Assembly: GCF_000003815.2 (NCBI RefSeq)
Contig: NC_049980.1
Coordinates: 15,520,955-15,584,954, forward strand
DNA length: 64,000 bases
Reading direction: 5' to 3'
Source: Branchiostoma floridae
Lineage: Eukaryota > Chordata > Leptocardii > Amphioxiformes > Branchiostomatidae
Shown one piece after another: positions 48,815 through 61,483 of the stretch. The position numbers were made by a program, and so were the translations under genes. Below the pieces are notes generated by a model. The model did not search any database and had not been told where the DNA came from. It saw only the letters and a program-made list of their open reading frames with translations. The first letter of the stretch is position 1, and each line of letters begins with the position of its first letter.

Positions 48815-49025
48815 CTGTTATGTTGGATAAATGCTTTAGGGTGTTTGACCTAGAAAATAGAGGTCCTGGGTTCAAATCCCTTGACATGACTCCATGGAAT
48901 TGTACAAAGGGGGCTGGGGAGGTAATACTAGTAATAGGTGGTGGAAGGAGATAATTGGGCTCTGTCCTGGACACAGTGGATAACAACCCACGGTGTCAGA
49001 AAGGCTTTGTGATTACCAAGATGGT
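48815..49025 (+). mobile_element. Possible tRNA-derived SINE remnant
   Basis: TTTAGGGTGTTTGACCTAGA, then AGAGGTCCTGGGTTCAAATC, with a good RNA polymerase III B box (GGTTCAAATCC) at about 48871, resembles the 3' half of a tRNA-like SINE head. The A box is degenerate, and the tail (TGTACAAAGGGGGCTGGGGA onward) is unverified. It lies in the 3' region of the Kolobok element. A similar A-box-like phrase (TTGGTAGAGCGTTGGGCTCA) stands alone at about 42955. Confidence 0.35.
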
Positions 49026-49740
49026 ATAACGTCAGCATGACATACTAGTGTGTAAGAACGAGAAGGTAATCATAACCTCCTTGGTCAGTACAAGTTTAGC
49101 TTTATAATGATTTATGCTCGTCCTTCTTGTTGTATGAGCTGAGACAGATTCTGTTGTAGAAAATAGATATTCAATAAAGGAACAAACTTCTGTTGCTGTG
49201 AAGCCCATTCTTACAAACAAACACACACATACAGTGGTACTGGTGTCCCTAGCAGGCAGGCCTCAGACAGAAATATATATGTCCACTTTCCCCAAGGGTA
49301 CTTAGGGGATGCCTGGACCTCAGGTCTGGCAGGGACTGGTAGGGTAGGAGATTAGCAATTACTATGCCTGTCAATCAGCAATTTTGTCTCCGGATGAGCG
49401 CCATATGCGGGTTTAAGTGGTACTGAAGCCTCATTAGCACTTTTCTTATCTTAAATGGTTTTCCATTTTCTATCTATGTTGTCACAGCAGATAAGAAGTC
49501 TTTCCTATCATCTATCCCTTAGTCTATCTGACTGTTGGGGTATCACAGAAGATCTGGCAGCCAGTCAACACCACACTTTTTAGCCCACTCAGTGTAATGC
49601 CTGCATAATCTCTACTATTACTTTTTCCTATTTTCCCCATTGCCTAGACAGTTCCTTGCACAATAGTTTTGGCTATCACTTCACTATTGTACACTGGTAT
49701 ACAGTATATGATTGGGGAAAAAGAGCAAGCCCTTCTTGTA

Positions 49741-49894
49741 CAGTAGAAGCCGTTTAATTGCACACCACATTCGCCATTTCGTTCAATTATCCGAATGGTG
49801 CAACAAAGCGAAGTTATCATGCTGGACCGCCCCACCACGGAATTTTGGGATTTCGTGCAATTAACAGAAGTGTGCAATTAACTGGCTTCTACTG
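49741..49894. mobile_element. TA-flanked MITE (CAGTAGAAGCC ends, pogo/mariner-like)
   Basis: 154 bp, left end CAGTAGAAGCCGTTTAATTG then CACA. The right end is its inverse with one or two changes (TGTGCAATTAACTGGCTTCT then ACTG). TA lies on both sides (49739-49740, 49895-49896). Its ends match the larger element at 16068-17175, so this is likely a deletion derivative of the same family. Confidence 0.85.
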
Positions 49895-49896
49895 TA

Positions 49897-52317
49897 TCAC
49901 TTGTAATACACTTGTACTAGTACTACATTATAGACAAAACGAAAAATTGAAGCACCTGAATTAAATGTGAAACAATGAATTTATAGTGCAATCCTATAAA
50001 TCATGGATTCATTGCTAGAGGTATCTTTATTTCATAAAAATAACAAGTTAGATGTACATGTACATGTACTAGCATTTATCCAGCAATGTATGCCCTAAGT
50101 CTTCACCTAGAGGGCAGATGACCATAATAGGATATATGAGGTAGAGCAGGGAGGTCAGGTATCTTCTGCATACTCCTCAGACAATGCCATATAACTGCCT
50201 GATATGATCAATGTTATTTCCAGTGGCTTGAATCATAAATGTTTATGAGAGCCATAAGCCACATAAACTGTTGCTTCAATTTATTGAAAGTATCATCTGT
50301 ATGGATTACTGTACTCCAAGGATAATACAGAAGGTCAATGAAAAGAGAGCAGTTGGAGTTTTGCAAGTGAAGTGAACTCTTCAAACTCAAGATCATGTTA
50401 CTAGGGCAACAATATGGTATCATTTTACACATGGCTCTGTACTGGTAGTAAAAGTGATGATGTTGGAGAGTTGCAGGATTTTATCACTACCATTTAGATA
50501 TATTACCCAATCTAAGGAATGGCAGGGCTCTTCAGAGATGGGAATAACAACCCTACTGCAATTTGCAGTCTATAAAGCATTGTTGTGTCAGATCCTCTGA
50601 TAAGCTATAATAAATGACATCTGGTTGTGCCCGCTGATTTACTGTTACTGTCTCTGTAGAGCACAGACATATGGCATGTTGATGTGACATGATACATACA
50701 GTAATACCCACTGCTACAATAAAAGTCTGAGGTCCTTTGCATTTACATCACTGCACTTAACCTACATTGAAGATCACTACAGATCAAAATCTGACCTATG
50801 GACTTCTCAAATCAATCATGTCAAATACCCACTATTTTTGAATAGCTAAGGGACTGCTTTTATAAAATTGAAGATTCCATCAAAATATATGGACTTAACT
50901 TTTGTGGCAGGGGAGTAAGGGGTATTAGGATCAATGTGATCAGTGCGATCAAATACCAATGTCATCTTTGGGGTTTTTCTTGTCAGGGGGTGTTCAATGA
51001 GAAAATTACATGTAGCAAGTAGGGAGAAAATGGAGTGTTTGGTGTAGATTAAGTTGACAGTAGCGCTATAGTCACCTAATCTACAGTAATAGAAACACTT
51101 TTTTTTGTGTTTGCGGTAAAGCTGACACTGCTAAAAATTCATAAGTTTGGGGTACTTTTTAAAGTTTTAATCTGATTTCTTTTGATCAATAGATATTGAA
51201 GCACCTGTACCATTTTCCGTTTCATATTGATTATCCCGAAACTTGGTCATGACACAATAATCAGATAACTGACAAAATTTATGCATGTACCTCATCCCAT
51301 TCCCTGAGGAATATTGCTACCAGTTCATTATCTGTTTACTGCCAGCAGATTGTATGCGTCACATTGATCATATGGCTATGTGTATGCAGTTTACTCACCA
51401 AATGTATGAATCAACCATAATGATTGTGTTGCTGGGCCATGAAGATATGTTACCCTAATATCTCGTGCTATATTTTACATATACATGTATATGCCACACT
51501 TGGGATTAGGATTCAGGATAATCTAGGACAGATTGGATTCAGCCCCACCAAGGACACATTGGATTTGGGACCTGTCATAGGACAATCTTATCCCAATAGC
51601 TACCTCGATATCATTTATCTTCTGGAGGCATCTTCGAAATGGGTAGACAAAAAAAAAAGAGTGAAGCAGAATATTGTTTGGTGATGGGATTGAATACATG
51701 CTGATGGCCGACATGTCCATAAGATACATGCACAATCCCTGCACATTTCAAGCCAGTACATGTGTAAGTTTTCAGATTTACTTGGTTGACTATAACAAAA
51801 TCCTGAAACAAGAATATCTATGAGTAAGTACTGGGTGTGGTGACCATGGCCTAAAAAAAACATGAGTTTGCCAGCCACATGCCACTGTTCTTCCAGATGG
51901 AACACCTCTCATTGCTCATAACAGGGAGTTTAATAAGACTAGACCTAGGCATGATCAAGTGTCAACACCACCAGCACTACTCTGGGCTCCCACTTTTCCC
52001 TGAGGAGAACAATATCAGGGCACTCAATCTCACTTCAAATTGAAGATTAGGAAGGTACAGCTTGTATTTCTCACCTAATCTGATTTCTATCTGGCCCATA
52101 GATTTCATGCCTAACAAGTAATGATGGGACAGGCTGTGTGTATTTCATGAACTCTGACATCCGATCCATGCACGCTTCCCCTACAAACTAAACTGACAAT
52201 CCAAGGCACAGTACCCCCCATCAAGCTGCAGGTATCACGATGGCCACATTCCTTGCAAGTCACCTTCCTCACTGGTTGTCCTAGGCTTCCATGGCCTTGA
52301 GACTAATGAGAGATTCA
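49897..52317. other. Non-coding stretch, nothing recognised
   Basis: About 2.4 kb without a supported gene, RNA or bounded repeat. Confidence 0.4.
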
Positions 52318-52564
52318 TAATAATAATAGTACCCTGTGTATTTGCAGTCAGTAGGTACCCAATTGTGTTGAGTAATGAGGCTGATTAACATGGTTGAAGC
52401 GCCTCCTTTTACGTCCCTCCCGGAAGACGATTTCGTGGAATTCTTGGTCAGACTACAGCATCCGCCATCCGGTCATCCTTGGGTGGTCTCCCATCCAAGA
52501 ACTGACAGGACTGCGTGTTGCTTAACTTCCGAGATCCAAGAATCGGGTGTATCCAACGCACCAC
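52318..52564 (-). mobile_element. 5S-rRNA-derived SINE, copy 2
   Basis: On the minus strand, 52564-52453 aligns end to end with 5S rRNA: ACACCCGATTC, GATCTCGGAAGTTAAGCAAC, then an exact CTTGGATGGGAGACC and GATGCTGTAG. The same non-5S body as copy 1 follows (CACGAAATCGTCTTCCGGGA, GGGACGTAAAA, CAGCCTCATTACTCAACACA), ending in an (ATT)n tail at about 52318-52330. Compared with copy 1 it lacks a short CCCGTGCTCGAG segment. Box C is better preserved here. Confidence 0.87.
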
Positions 52565-52795
52565 TGAACCAATGGCTGACAATGATCTAAGAGAGCTTTT
52601 TCATCTAACAAGACAGATGAAGTTTCTACACACATGCACAAAAATCCCAAAAATGCTCACAATTTGCAATTGTAAGACAAATGTGATCTGGCCCTACATG
52701 CAAGTCAATTTGAGTTAATGATGAGTATGGGATGCATGTGTCCATTTATCTTCATGTACATGTGTATCAAGGGATGGAGGAGGTTGGGTTAGGTT

Positions 52796-53222
52796 TAGGG
52801 CTGGGTATCGGTACAGCGTACCGGTACAAAACCGGTTTTTCTTATTGGACCGGTCCAGAAAAACCGGACCTGAAAAAATTAGGTGGACCGGATGTTGGAC
52901 CGATTAGAAAATTAACAGATTATTTCATCAGAAATTCACGCATTTTGGCGCTTGCAGGTGGAAGAAAATAACAAGAGTGAAGTAGATTAGAGTTTATAGT
53001 AATTTCTACCAAGTTTTAAAGCCAATCGTACAGGTGCAGTTAGCGTTGTAGGATTTTAAAATGCCAGTGTAAGTCTAATACTCCACCAAACAGATTTTTT
53101 TGTAGTGAAATGGACCATTGGTATGAGTCATACTGAATCAGGTCCAGGTTCAGGTCCGGACCTGGACCTGATCCTTTGGACCTGAACCGGACCTGGATTT
53201 TCTGTACCGGTACCCAGCCCTA
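52796..53222 (+). mobile_element. hAT-type MITE, copy 2, perfect 8-bp TSD
   Basis: 427 bp, TAGGGCTGGGTATCGGTAC at the left and GTACCGGTACCCAGCCCTA at the right, the same family as 1456-1877 (inverted there) and 63040-63471. GTTAGGTT is present on both sides (52788-52795, 53223-53230). The interior has AACAAGAGTGAAGTAGA and the GGTCCAGGTTCAGGTCCGGA self-complementary cluster. It has no open frame. Confidence 0.92.
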
Positions 53223-53230
53223 GTTAGGTT

Positions 53231-56200
53231 GTTATCATGATAAGTAGACTGTAAGCTGATGACAAGATAAATGTCAGTCATAAATCACGTACAGCTTCCT
53301 CTTATCCAAAAGAAATCAATTTTCTGTTCAAGTGCCTAACTGCCCAACAAGTGGTTACCCCAGACCTCCCCCCTCTGCCAGTAAGCTGCATTCATACCCC
53401 TCCAGGGTCTTTCTCTGATCATGAGACCCTTCAATATGCCAAAACTCTTGGTCTGGATGCCAGACTGTTTCCAGGGCCTTTACTCTTTTTACAGGCCAGC
53501 TACTTGGCTCAAGGCCCCCCATAAAATTTCACTGAAGCCCTCTTGAGTGAATCATTCAATGCCCTCTGAGAAACAGTCCTCTGAGCATTGCCAAGGTTCT
53601 GACATCACTGCAGGATCTCTTCCTGGCTTCTGTTCAAGTGTTTCTACCTCCTCTACCCCACTAGCATTCATCTGGAAAGACTTGAAGTTGAAGTTGAAGC
53701 TCTAAATGGGAGGATTGGCAATTTCACGATTTTGGATAGGCAATTTGGCAGTCCATTGAAAAATGCATCAATTTTTTTTTTCATATAAAGTACAATATTT
53801 CGCAGTGTTAGTACAAAGCTATTGGCCCTGCTGTTCTTTTTCAAGCTATGAAATCATATTTTTTTCATACATAATCTATGTTTTTTTGCATCACAAATAT
53901 GTCACAGTCGCAATCCAAGTACCACCAGTGTCCTTTAGTACTTCCTATAGTCAATGTGTATAAATCCTACCCGACATCTGCGTTGACATCTAGAAAAACT
54001 GTGTCTAGATTGGGCCTAAGTTTCCAAGTTAATAAAGAACATTCTGGAGGGGATGCAGTTGTGTACAGTTACCATTCAGATAGCGTTGCAACAACTAGGT
54101 CAATGGCTTCAACGTGTGTACATGTATGTACTTCGCCTCACTGAATTTGCCAGTTATTACATGGATGCAACAAAATTTAGTAAGGAGCTCAAATCCTCTA
54201 TAAAGCCACCAATCTCCATACCTTAACCCTTTCCAATTTCCAAGAAAGTTGTAAGACATTGTGCCACTGGGAAATAAGCTTGTTATGTGGCGAATCCTCT
54301 ATTAGTTCAGGCTGAATAACAACAATAAGCAGTCACGAAAAGCACATAATCCTTACGTATTGCTGGCTTTGCAGGACATAATTCATCAGGATACACCAAG
54401 TGAACTGCTTGGGAGCGGGCAATCCTTCATATCCAGAGTAACAAAGTGGGTCAGAGTGATTTGTGATATGATATCCTGCAGAAAGACCTTAACATCCATA
54501 CAAAGTGCATTTTGCAGTGTGAAACTACTTATGAAATCATAAATTATCAACAGCAGAGCGACCTATGCAAGTCTGCACTTAGCAGATGCATCTATCTCTT
54601 AGCTATGAGATAGCTTTGGATAAACACATGCAGTTAAAATGTTTATTTTGTAACATTTAGTGTTATGACTCAAGAATCTATGTATCTTATTTGGAAATAG
54701 CTTGTACAGTCCTGGATTGTGTTTTCATCTCCATTCATTCCAGGATGAAAATTTGCTTTTTTAGACAATTTCACTTTATCTGTCCAAAAAGTCTGAACTT
54801 TATGACATAAAACTGATCCAAAACTTATTTTCAGATGACAACTTCAGCTGGAGACAGCCCTGGTAAAACTGTACTCTTGTGTTGTTCAATATATACATGT
54901 ATATATAGTGTAAATCTTAAAAAGTCTAGGCCCCTATCAAAGATTAAAAACAGATTTTCTGGTGGGAAATGTTGTTAGGCAGATGCCCTTTCAAATGCAG
55001 TGGCCATCAATTTGGCACAAAGTCCAGTTTATTACCTTGTACAACAATTGGGACATATTGGTGAATCCAATTTGTATTCAGATGACATGCATGCACATGG
55101 CCTTGGGCACTATAGGCCTTGTACATCAGTACAGTGATTAAACATCAAACAAGGATTTACATATTCATCAGTCCAGAAATGGTGGTGAGTCAGTCCTGAT
55201 TGATACAAGCTGGCTGCAGAAAACAAAGTACAGATGAACAGTGTGCATTCTTAAAAAGTGTAGTACTACCACTGCAATTGATCTAAGACTGTCGAAAAAT
55301 CACAAGTAACTGGCAGAAATTTTGGTCAAAAGCCAATCTGAAGGCTGAGGAGGATAACAGTCAAGCTTGATTGTTGACTTTGGCATGGTCCAAAAATGCA
55401 AGATTACAAGACTGTAATGAACATCATCATTTGTGGTAGGAACTTGCCAAAAACTTTGGTCACATCAGGCACACTCTGGTGGATTCACAATCCAGGACTG
55501 ATGATTCAGGCTTGATTGTTGACACTATTCCAAAACTGTGAGATCAGTTTGTCGTTAACCTGGTGGAAGGTCTTTACACCACTGCAACGAACATCATCAT
55601 TGGTGTAAGAACTTGCCAAAAACTTTGGCTCCGTCTGGAGGATTGATAATGCCTCTAGGGTGGCTGCTGATTCAAGTCTGATTGCTAATACCCTTCTTAG
55701 GATTGTCATGTCCATGATCAATGGGTCATTATTGGGAAATCCTGATAGACCATAATTATTGTCTGCCACCAACTTGATTTTGACTGAAAGAAAAAAGGAA
55801 AATTCTATCAACTGCAAAGATGGTCTTTCATTAAATGGTAAATCATCACTGTTTGATGAAAAGCTAGAAATTGACAACCTTATCATTTTACAAATAAAAA
55901 ACAATTGAAAGTGACCTAAATTCTTCCTTGTATTTTAACCACAATGCTAAGAGAAATGTACAATTTGTTATATTATATGTTATATGTTATATATTATAAT
56001 CACATACATGTGATATGCCATATAGCATGTATTATAAGTAAATTGTAACTGTTCATCATGCAGTGACATACATTCTTCTCCTTCAGTTACACCAGGATGT
56101 ACTTTTATCTAAGGTGACCATGCATAATACATCTGGAGTTCCTGAAAAGCAAGCTGTATCATTTGTACCTGTCCATCATGTTTGATGGTCCCAAAGTGAA

Positions 56201-57576
56201 CCAGTCATGAATACAAGATAATGCAGCAGGAATGAGATCATTACTCCTCTAACCTCAACTATTCAGCTTAACAGTGGTTCAAAGGCCTGTCACCAGACCT
56301 CCATGATTAGTGTGTCACTGTTAGCAACTCCTGATGGGCAATCATTCTTGGCACAAGGACTATATACTTTGACTAAAGGAACTGATTAAAATTCAATCAA
56401 CACCAAAGAGCTGAATAGAAGATTACTGTTGTTCAATGAGGTCATACAGTATCCCTTAATGTTTACAAATAATTTTAACTTTTAACTATTTGGAAACATT
56501 TGTAAACATACAGTATTTAAAAACACAGTAATGTTACATCTAAGAATGCTTAGACCTTAGAAGCAGTGTAACTGTGTAAACTCAACATGCTTATATATTA
56601 ATGTAAGTGGGAAAATTTGTATCCACTGGTTTTGTAAGGGGCAGATTAGAGCACCAGTGTTAAAGGACAAAGTCAGGTTTGACAGGCTGAACAATCTGCA
56701 TGTGTATGACAAATAGAAAATCCATATTCGGCTATGCAGCCTAATGGCCAGAACATTTACATCTACTGCTTATAACTCACAATCAATTTTTACTCAAAAG
56801 CTTTCATACCCTTGAAAGAATGTAAGCAACCCTTATGTTTTTCTGCCAACTACTGTTACTGACTTTTTTGTAAAAAGTCGTCAGTGCCATCATTATCATC
56901 TTAAATGCTAGCATTGTACAGAGCACAACACCCCCCCCTCATAAAATATTTTTGTCCCTGACTTAATACTGTCTTAATATTTGCATAATTAATGAGGAAC
57001 TATTACAATTCCATTGTTTTCCATAACTGGACCATAAATGGACACATGTAATTCAAACAGCTACCAAACATGCAAATGAAGAACTGCATTAATGCAAAAA
57101 TGGCAAAAGCAATTAATTATAAATTATGGGATTTTTTTACTTCTGACATGTGTAAGCTAATGAATTATGAACATCACCATGCAAACATTATGTAAATGTG
57201 TGCTATTTGCATAACATTTACAAAAGGTGTAAATATTTCATGGAGGTATAAGGTCACTGAACTCTAGTTTTAAATGATTCACAACCTTACACTTGAGAAA
57301 CCACACAAAATACAACATTTCAGATGATTTCTACAGTGATGACATTGGTCTTATCAAATATCACACTTGCAACTTTTTCTTAATTTCTAGCTCCAAATGC
57401 TTTCTAGAGCCCTGTGAAAGCAGCCTATATATACACCTTTGAATGTTAAAAAGATAGCATAGTACAATATAATGTACCTAGTGCTTTCAAACCTGAAGGT
57501 CTCAGAGAATCCAATCGTACCATGGTACACACAGTTGATGATCAACAGCACAAAACTTGGTCAGTCTGAATTTTAG
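53231..57576. other. Mostly non-coding, with transposon scraps
   Basis: No gene recognised. Scraps seen: a CTAGATTGGGCCTAAG end near 54005-54020 (family of 37474-37754), a GGAGACAGCCCTG end near 54852-54864 (family of 10329-10532), and two diverged tandem units of about 150 bp at 55360-55670, each ending GAACTTGCCAAAAACTTTGG. A 132-codon minus-strand ORF at 55506-55904 overlaps those units and has no recognisable domain. Confidence 0.45.
56985..57270 (+). mobile_element. Right-half copy C of the 1.07-kb repeat element
   Basis: From TTTGCATAATTAATGAGGAA through CATAACTGGACCATAAATG to ATTTCATGGAGGTATAAGGT, then CACTGAACTCTAGTTTTA. This corresponds to the right part of copies A (13551-14630) and B (30650-31753). 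It is more diverged and lacks the GGCCCCCTA modules. Confidence 0.65.
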
Positions 57577-57578
57577 TA

Positions 57579-57954
57579 CAGTCAACCCTGCTCAAGACGG
57601 GGACTGGACAAAATTAACCATTTTGGACAGGTGGCCAGCTCATAACATGGCATTAAATGACTTCCAAGACCCATGTTTTACTTTATGTCAAATATTTGTC
57701 ATATGAGATGGACAAAAATGGTGCAATTGAAACAGCACAACTACAACAGGTCTGTTATAGATACACTCAAATAAATAAGGAAAATTGGCTGTTTTTTACA
57801 GACTTTCAAGGATGCATTGGATCTGCAGTGACTGTCTTGAGAAGGTCGCTTAATACTTGCATCTATGGGGGAAATTTTCGGGATCAGGAAAAAGAGGCCG
57901 TTATGATGACCAGGTGACCGACCTGAAGAGGTGACCGCTTAGCAGATTTGACTG
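57579..57954. mobile_element. TA-flanked MITE (CAGTCAACCCTG ends)
   Basis: 376 bp. The left end CAGTCAACCCTGCTCAAGAC and the right end GTGACCGCTTAGCAGATTTG-ACTG are imperfect inverses, each flanked by TA. Subterminal GGACAGGTGGCCAGCT and its inverse-like GACCAGGTGACCGACC support one unit. Related ends occur at 62037-62951. It is non-autonomous. Confidence 0.72.
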
Positions 57955-57956
57955 TA

Positions 57957-60594
57957 CTCCAGAAATGAAATAAAGAATATTCATCAGCCAGTCAATGAGA
58001 GAATGAGCTTGGTTGAGCAAACCTATGGGAAGATATTTCAGAAGATAATGAGTTTTCAGACTACACATTGACCTTGTTGCTCTAAATCTATACCATGGCG
58101 ATAACTCATCATCCCAAGCATATATAACATTTCCACAGTCTTTTTGTGCCATAAATATTGATTTCATTTTGACAGGGGAAATGGAAAAGCCACCACATAC
58201 AGCTTCTCTGCCAAATATAACTTATAAAGAGTATTAAAAGATGAATAATTTAATGCCAGATAATCAGCTCAGTGCATGGATTCATATTTGAAACCATAAT
58301 ATAGACATATGATATCTACTAACTTATGGGTAGCAGTGTAACAATGCTTATTTATCATCAAAATGACACTGCAACCTTGCAGAGGCTTACTTTACAGCGG
58401 ATGTAACACTTCTATCTTGACAGATGGCCCTTACCCATTCCAAGTAGTGCCTGAATTATCTGTCTCTGAGTCTCCCGTCAATAGTCTATACCCTTACAAA
58501 TCTGCAACTTGCACCTCAATTTACAGAAAATTGCTTTCTACGCCCCAGGCTATACTAAATGAAAAGATGCTATCCCACGATAATCTTTTCGAAATGGCAC
58601 CAGTAATGGAGCAAGACCTTTTTAACTCTCAGAATCTGGCCCCCAACCTTGGGTGCACACACAGGTGTATATGATCAGTGGGGTAAAATATCTCACATGC
58701 TTCTCCTCTCTTAAAACATAAATCTTTCAACAGTCTTCCTTCAATCCTGGAATCTAAAAAACCTCCACACAAGTATCTAACTTACAATGTACCTTACAAC
58801 ATACAACTAGAAAAAAAATGTTTTAAAAATACAAATGATGCTCCAGGAAATGTGGTCAGGAATTTAGCAGCCAAATTTGTAATCTAGTCTATTCTCTAGA
58901 CAGCAGAGTATGAATCTTATCGTTCCAGAATTCTTCTTTGATTTAAAACACTGCCATCATTGTCTGTGAAATGTTCTTATCAACAATAGCAAGCATCACA
59001 GTTTCACACAGAACACATCAACAACATCTTTTACAGCTTCTAATGCCCACTGACTAGGTAATGAAGAAAAGACTCTGGTCTGTACAAAAAAAAAGGCTAG
59101 CAAAGTTCAAGTTGCATAGGAGTGCAGCAGCTAGATTTACAGGACAGGGAGGTAACCAATCTCCTAATGGCTATTGAACTTTCCATGTTTCATTTCCTAG
59201 ATGAGTCAAGGCTCCCAAAATACACGTATAGTGTCACACACAATAGATTGCTATCCGTTCATCAAGCTGTATATAAAGGAAAACTAGCCCGACAACGCCA
59301 TTAGTTCTTTACACCAATGTGATCGTTATGGCTTATTACAACTTCACATGGCCAACAAGATCACAAAGATACAGTTCTCTAGAAGGTCCCTGTAATCCTT
59401 CAGGGTAATCTCAAATGGGATACCCATGTCACCATGGTGCTTAGTAAAGCTAATCACAGACAGCATCTTGTCAGAACAGTGAAGACAGGGGCTTCAGATG
59501 TTGGTACTGGTGTAGTGGAGTATGGAATTGCATGACCCCTTTTAGAGTGTGTATCTCCTATTTGGCACCCTTGGCTCATGGGGAGATATGTCAAATAATT
59601 TCTGTTTTAAACTCAAGTTCGGGAGAATATAACATATACTATTCCCTGAAAACATTCTGTAACCAGACTAAAACATTTTGTCTGTCGCTGCTGAATTCTT
59701 TGTCACATTTTCACCTGCTTACTCCATGCCTTTACTGGTTGGCTTGGAAGGTTGGACCCTTGATACTGTATTTTGAGTTAAAGCACATCAAATGTCTGAA
59801 AAAACAGAATTATGACGTTATAAAAACAATCTAAAAATTTGCAAAGGTCAATGCAACTTTTTCTTATCATTCCTCAATACAGCAGCATCAACATTCTTGG
59901 GAAAGTTGGTTGCCATGTGAAAAATTCGAGTGGTGATAAATACAATTCTGACATCACTCCCAACATCTGCCACCATTTATAAATAAGGTGTGTGGGTTAC
60001 AATTTCTGCCTGCTCATCCTACAACCTCTATAGATAATGCAACATCTGAGTCACAGAGAAAATGGGCACTTCTCTCGCCAGGACCGATGGCTCCCCATGT
60101 ATAAAACATAAGCAATACTTGCCCTGCGTTTATTGAATACTAATTTTGGGATGTCAGAAAATTGCTGGGCAGTAATTGCTGCATTGATGGCCTATTAACA
60201 CTTTTTGTCCCTGACCTTACATGGTACATCCATCTAGACCCTATTCACGAAGCTGAGGGCTATCTGGTGATTCGCATTTTATTTTGTGAATCATGCTGTC
60301 TTCATCTTATTTAATCCACATATATGCCTGGGTACCTCAGGGCTCAGTTCTTGCACCAACATGCATGCCTGGGTACCTAAGGCTCAGTTCTTGCACCAGC
60401 ACTCTTTCTTTAAGTTATATTCATAAATGGCTTACCTGACCTTGCTAACAATATTTTCTGTGAACTGGCTACATTGTATCTAAGCTGTAGACTCCACCCT
60501 ATCGAGGTTAAGATAGCAATGGTTAGTTAAGACAGAAATGGCAGCTAGTTTACAAGGTGATCTTAGCTCCGTTGTGGAATGGGGTGACAAATGG
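57957..60594. other. Non-coding stretch with one short tandem duplication
   Basis: No gene recognised. A unit of about 41 bp (ATGCCTGGGTACC, then CTCAGTTCTTGCACCA) is duplicated in tandem at about 60323-60401. Confidence 0.45.
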
Positions 60595-60742
60595 CAGGGC
60601 TCGAAATACCACCTGCATATGCAGGTTACTGCAGGTAAAATTTAAGTTTGATCCATATTTAATAAACTCAGAGTGGTGTAGGTAAATTACAATGTTACCT
60701 GCACCAGTGCAAGTTTGCGGGAAAAAATTATTTCAAGCCCTG
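60595..60742. mobile_element. hAT-like MITE with 5-bp TSD (CAGGGCTCGAAAT family)
   Basis: 148 bp, starts CAGGGCTCGAAATAC and ends ATTTCAAGCCCTG. AATGG lies directly on both sides (60590-60594, 60743-60747). It shares the termini and 5-bp duplication of the composite element at 1386-2928. The interior (GCAGGTTACTGCAGGT and TTACCTGCACCAGTGCA) is also partly self-complementary. It is non-coding. Confidence 0.82.
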
Positions 60743-61483
60743 AATGGCTAGTTACATTTAACTCCTTAAAGATAAACTTCTTCACGTACAGAAATATTGA
60801 GAACCATTCCTTTCACCTATATCTCTGAATGGAAACGAGTTACAAGAGCGTGACTCCTTATTGCTCCTGGATCTTACCCTCTCCAAAGAATTCTTAGTTA
60901 CATTGGAATCTATCGCCAAATATGTAGCTATGACAGTTGGCTCGCATTGAACAAACCTGTGAATAAAAAGAAATCCAGATCTGTAAGCTAACATACATGC
61001 GTATGTGCAAGTGAGGTTTTAATGTGATTACTAGTAAGTGTTAGTGTTACTTGTACTGATCGTTAGGGGTAACTATCTTACTGCCCAGAATTACCACCCA
61101 TCTAGTTAACAACACAGCCACATTTGCCCATCCCCTGTTGACCCTAGCCCCTGTCCATGCAACACAGTACAAGGCATGCAAGTCACACGGTTGTAAGGGA
61201 GGAACTGGTAACTTAAATAAGCAGTTCACATACTTTGACATGTTAGACCGCTATAATGTGTTGAAGAGATTTAGGTTTATGGGGCATTGATGCTTTTGTC
61301 TGTCGACAGAGGTTTGGCCGATAGACTAAGGCACAAAGAGGAAAGCCCGACAAAAACACCTACAATTTAGCACAAAGCGTCAATAACAGCCGGTGACGAA
61401 CCTCTGCTTGGAGAGTACCTTTTCCTCCTAAGGCCACAGCAAGTAAATCATATGGATGACATCCTATGCAGACTGCAAAAATA

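Larger units (their letters stand above)
39069..49412. mobile_element. Kolobok-type autonomous DNA transposon, 10.3 kb, two divergent genes
   Basis: TTAA stands on both sides (39065-39068 and 49413-49416). Immediately inside, the left end reads ACCCGCATCTGGCGC and continues TTGTCCGGAG. The inverse of the right end reads ACCCGCATATGGCGC and continues TCATCCGGAG. That is 25 bp with 3 mismatches. TTAA target duplication is typical of Kolobok and piggyBac. The encoded transposase has the Kolobok-like DARH, DRN and NDTWH layout, which decides for Kolobok. The minus-strand gene (40342-41563) and plus-strand gene (41738-48281) diverge from a 100-N gap. A 36-bp-arm hairpin lies 129 bp inside the left end. 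An AATAAA at 49173-49178 suits the plus-strand transcript. The gene introns contain later insertions, so the element is not brand new, yet the transposase frame is intact. Confidence 0.88.

Noticed and set aside
39069-49412. piggyBac assignment from the TTAA duplication
   Set aside because: The encoded transposase shows DARH, DRN, NDTWH and YVESFNN in Kolobok order, and no piggyBac-type triad or C-terminal cysteine domain was seen.
55506-55904. 132-codon minus-strand ORF
   Set aside because: Part of it overlaps two diverged tandem units whose reading frames do not agree. No domain or motif was recognised.
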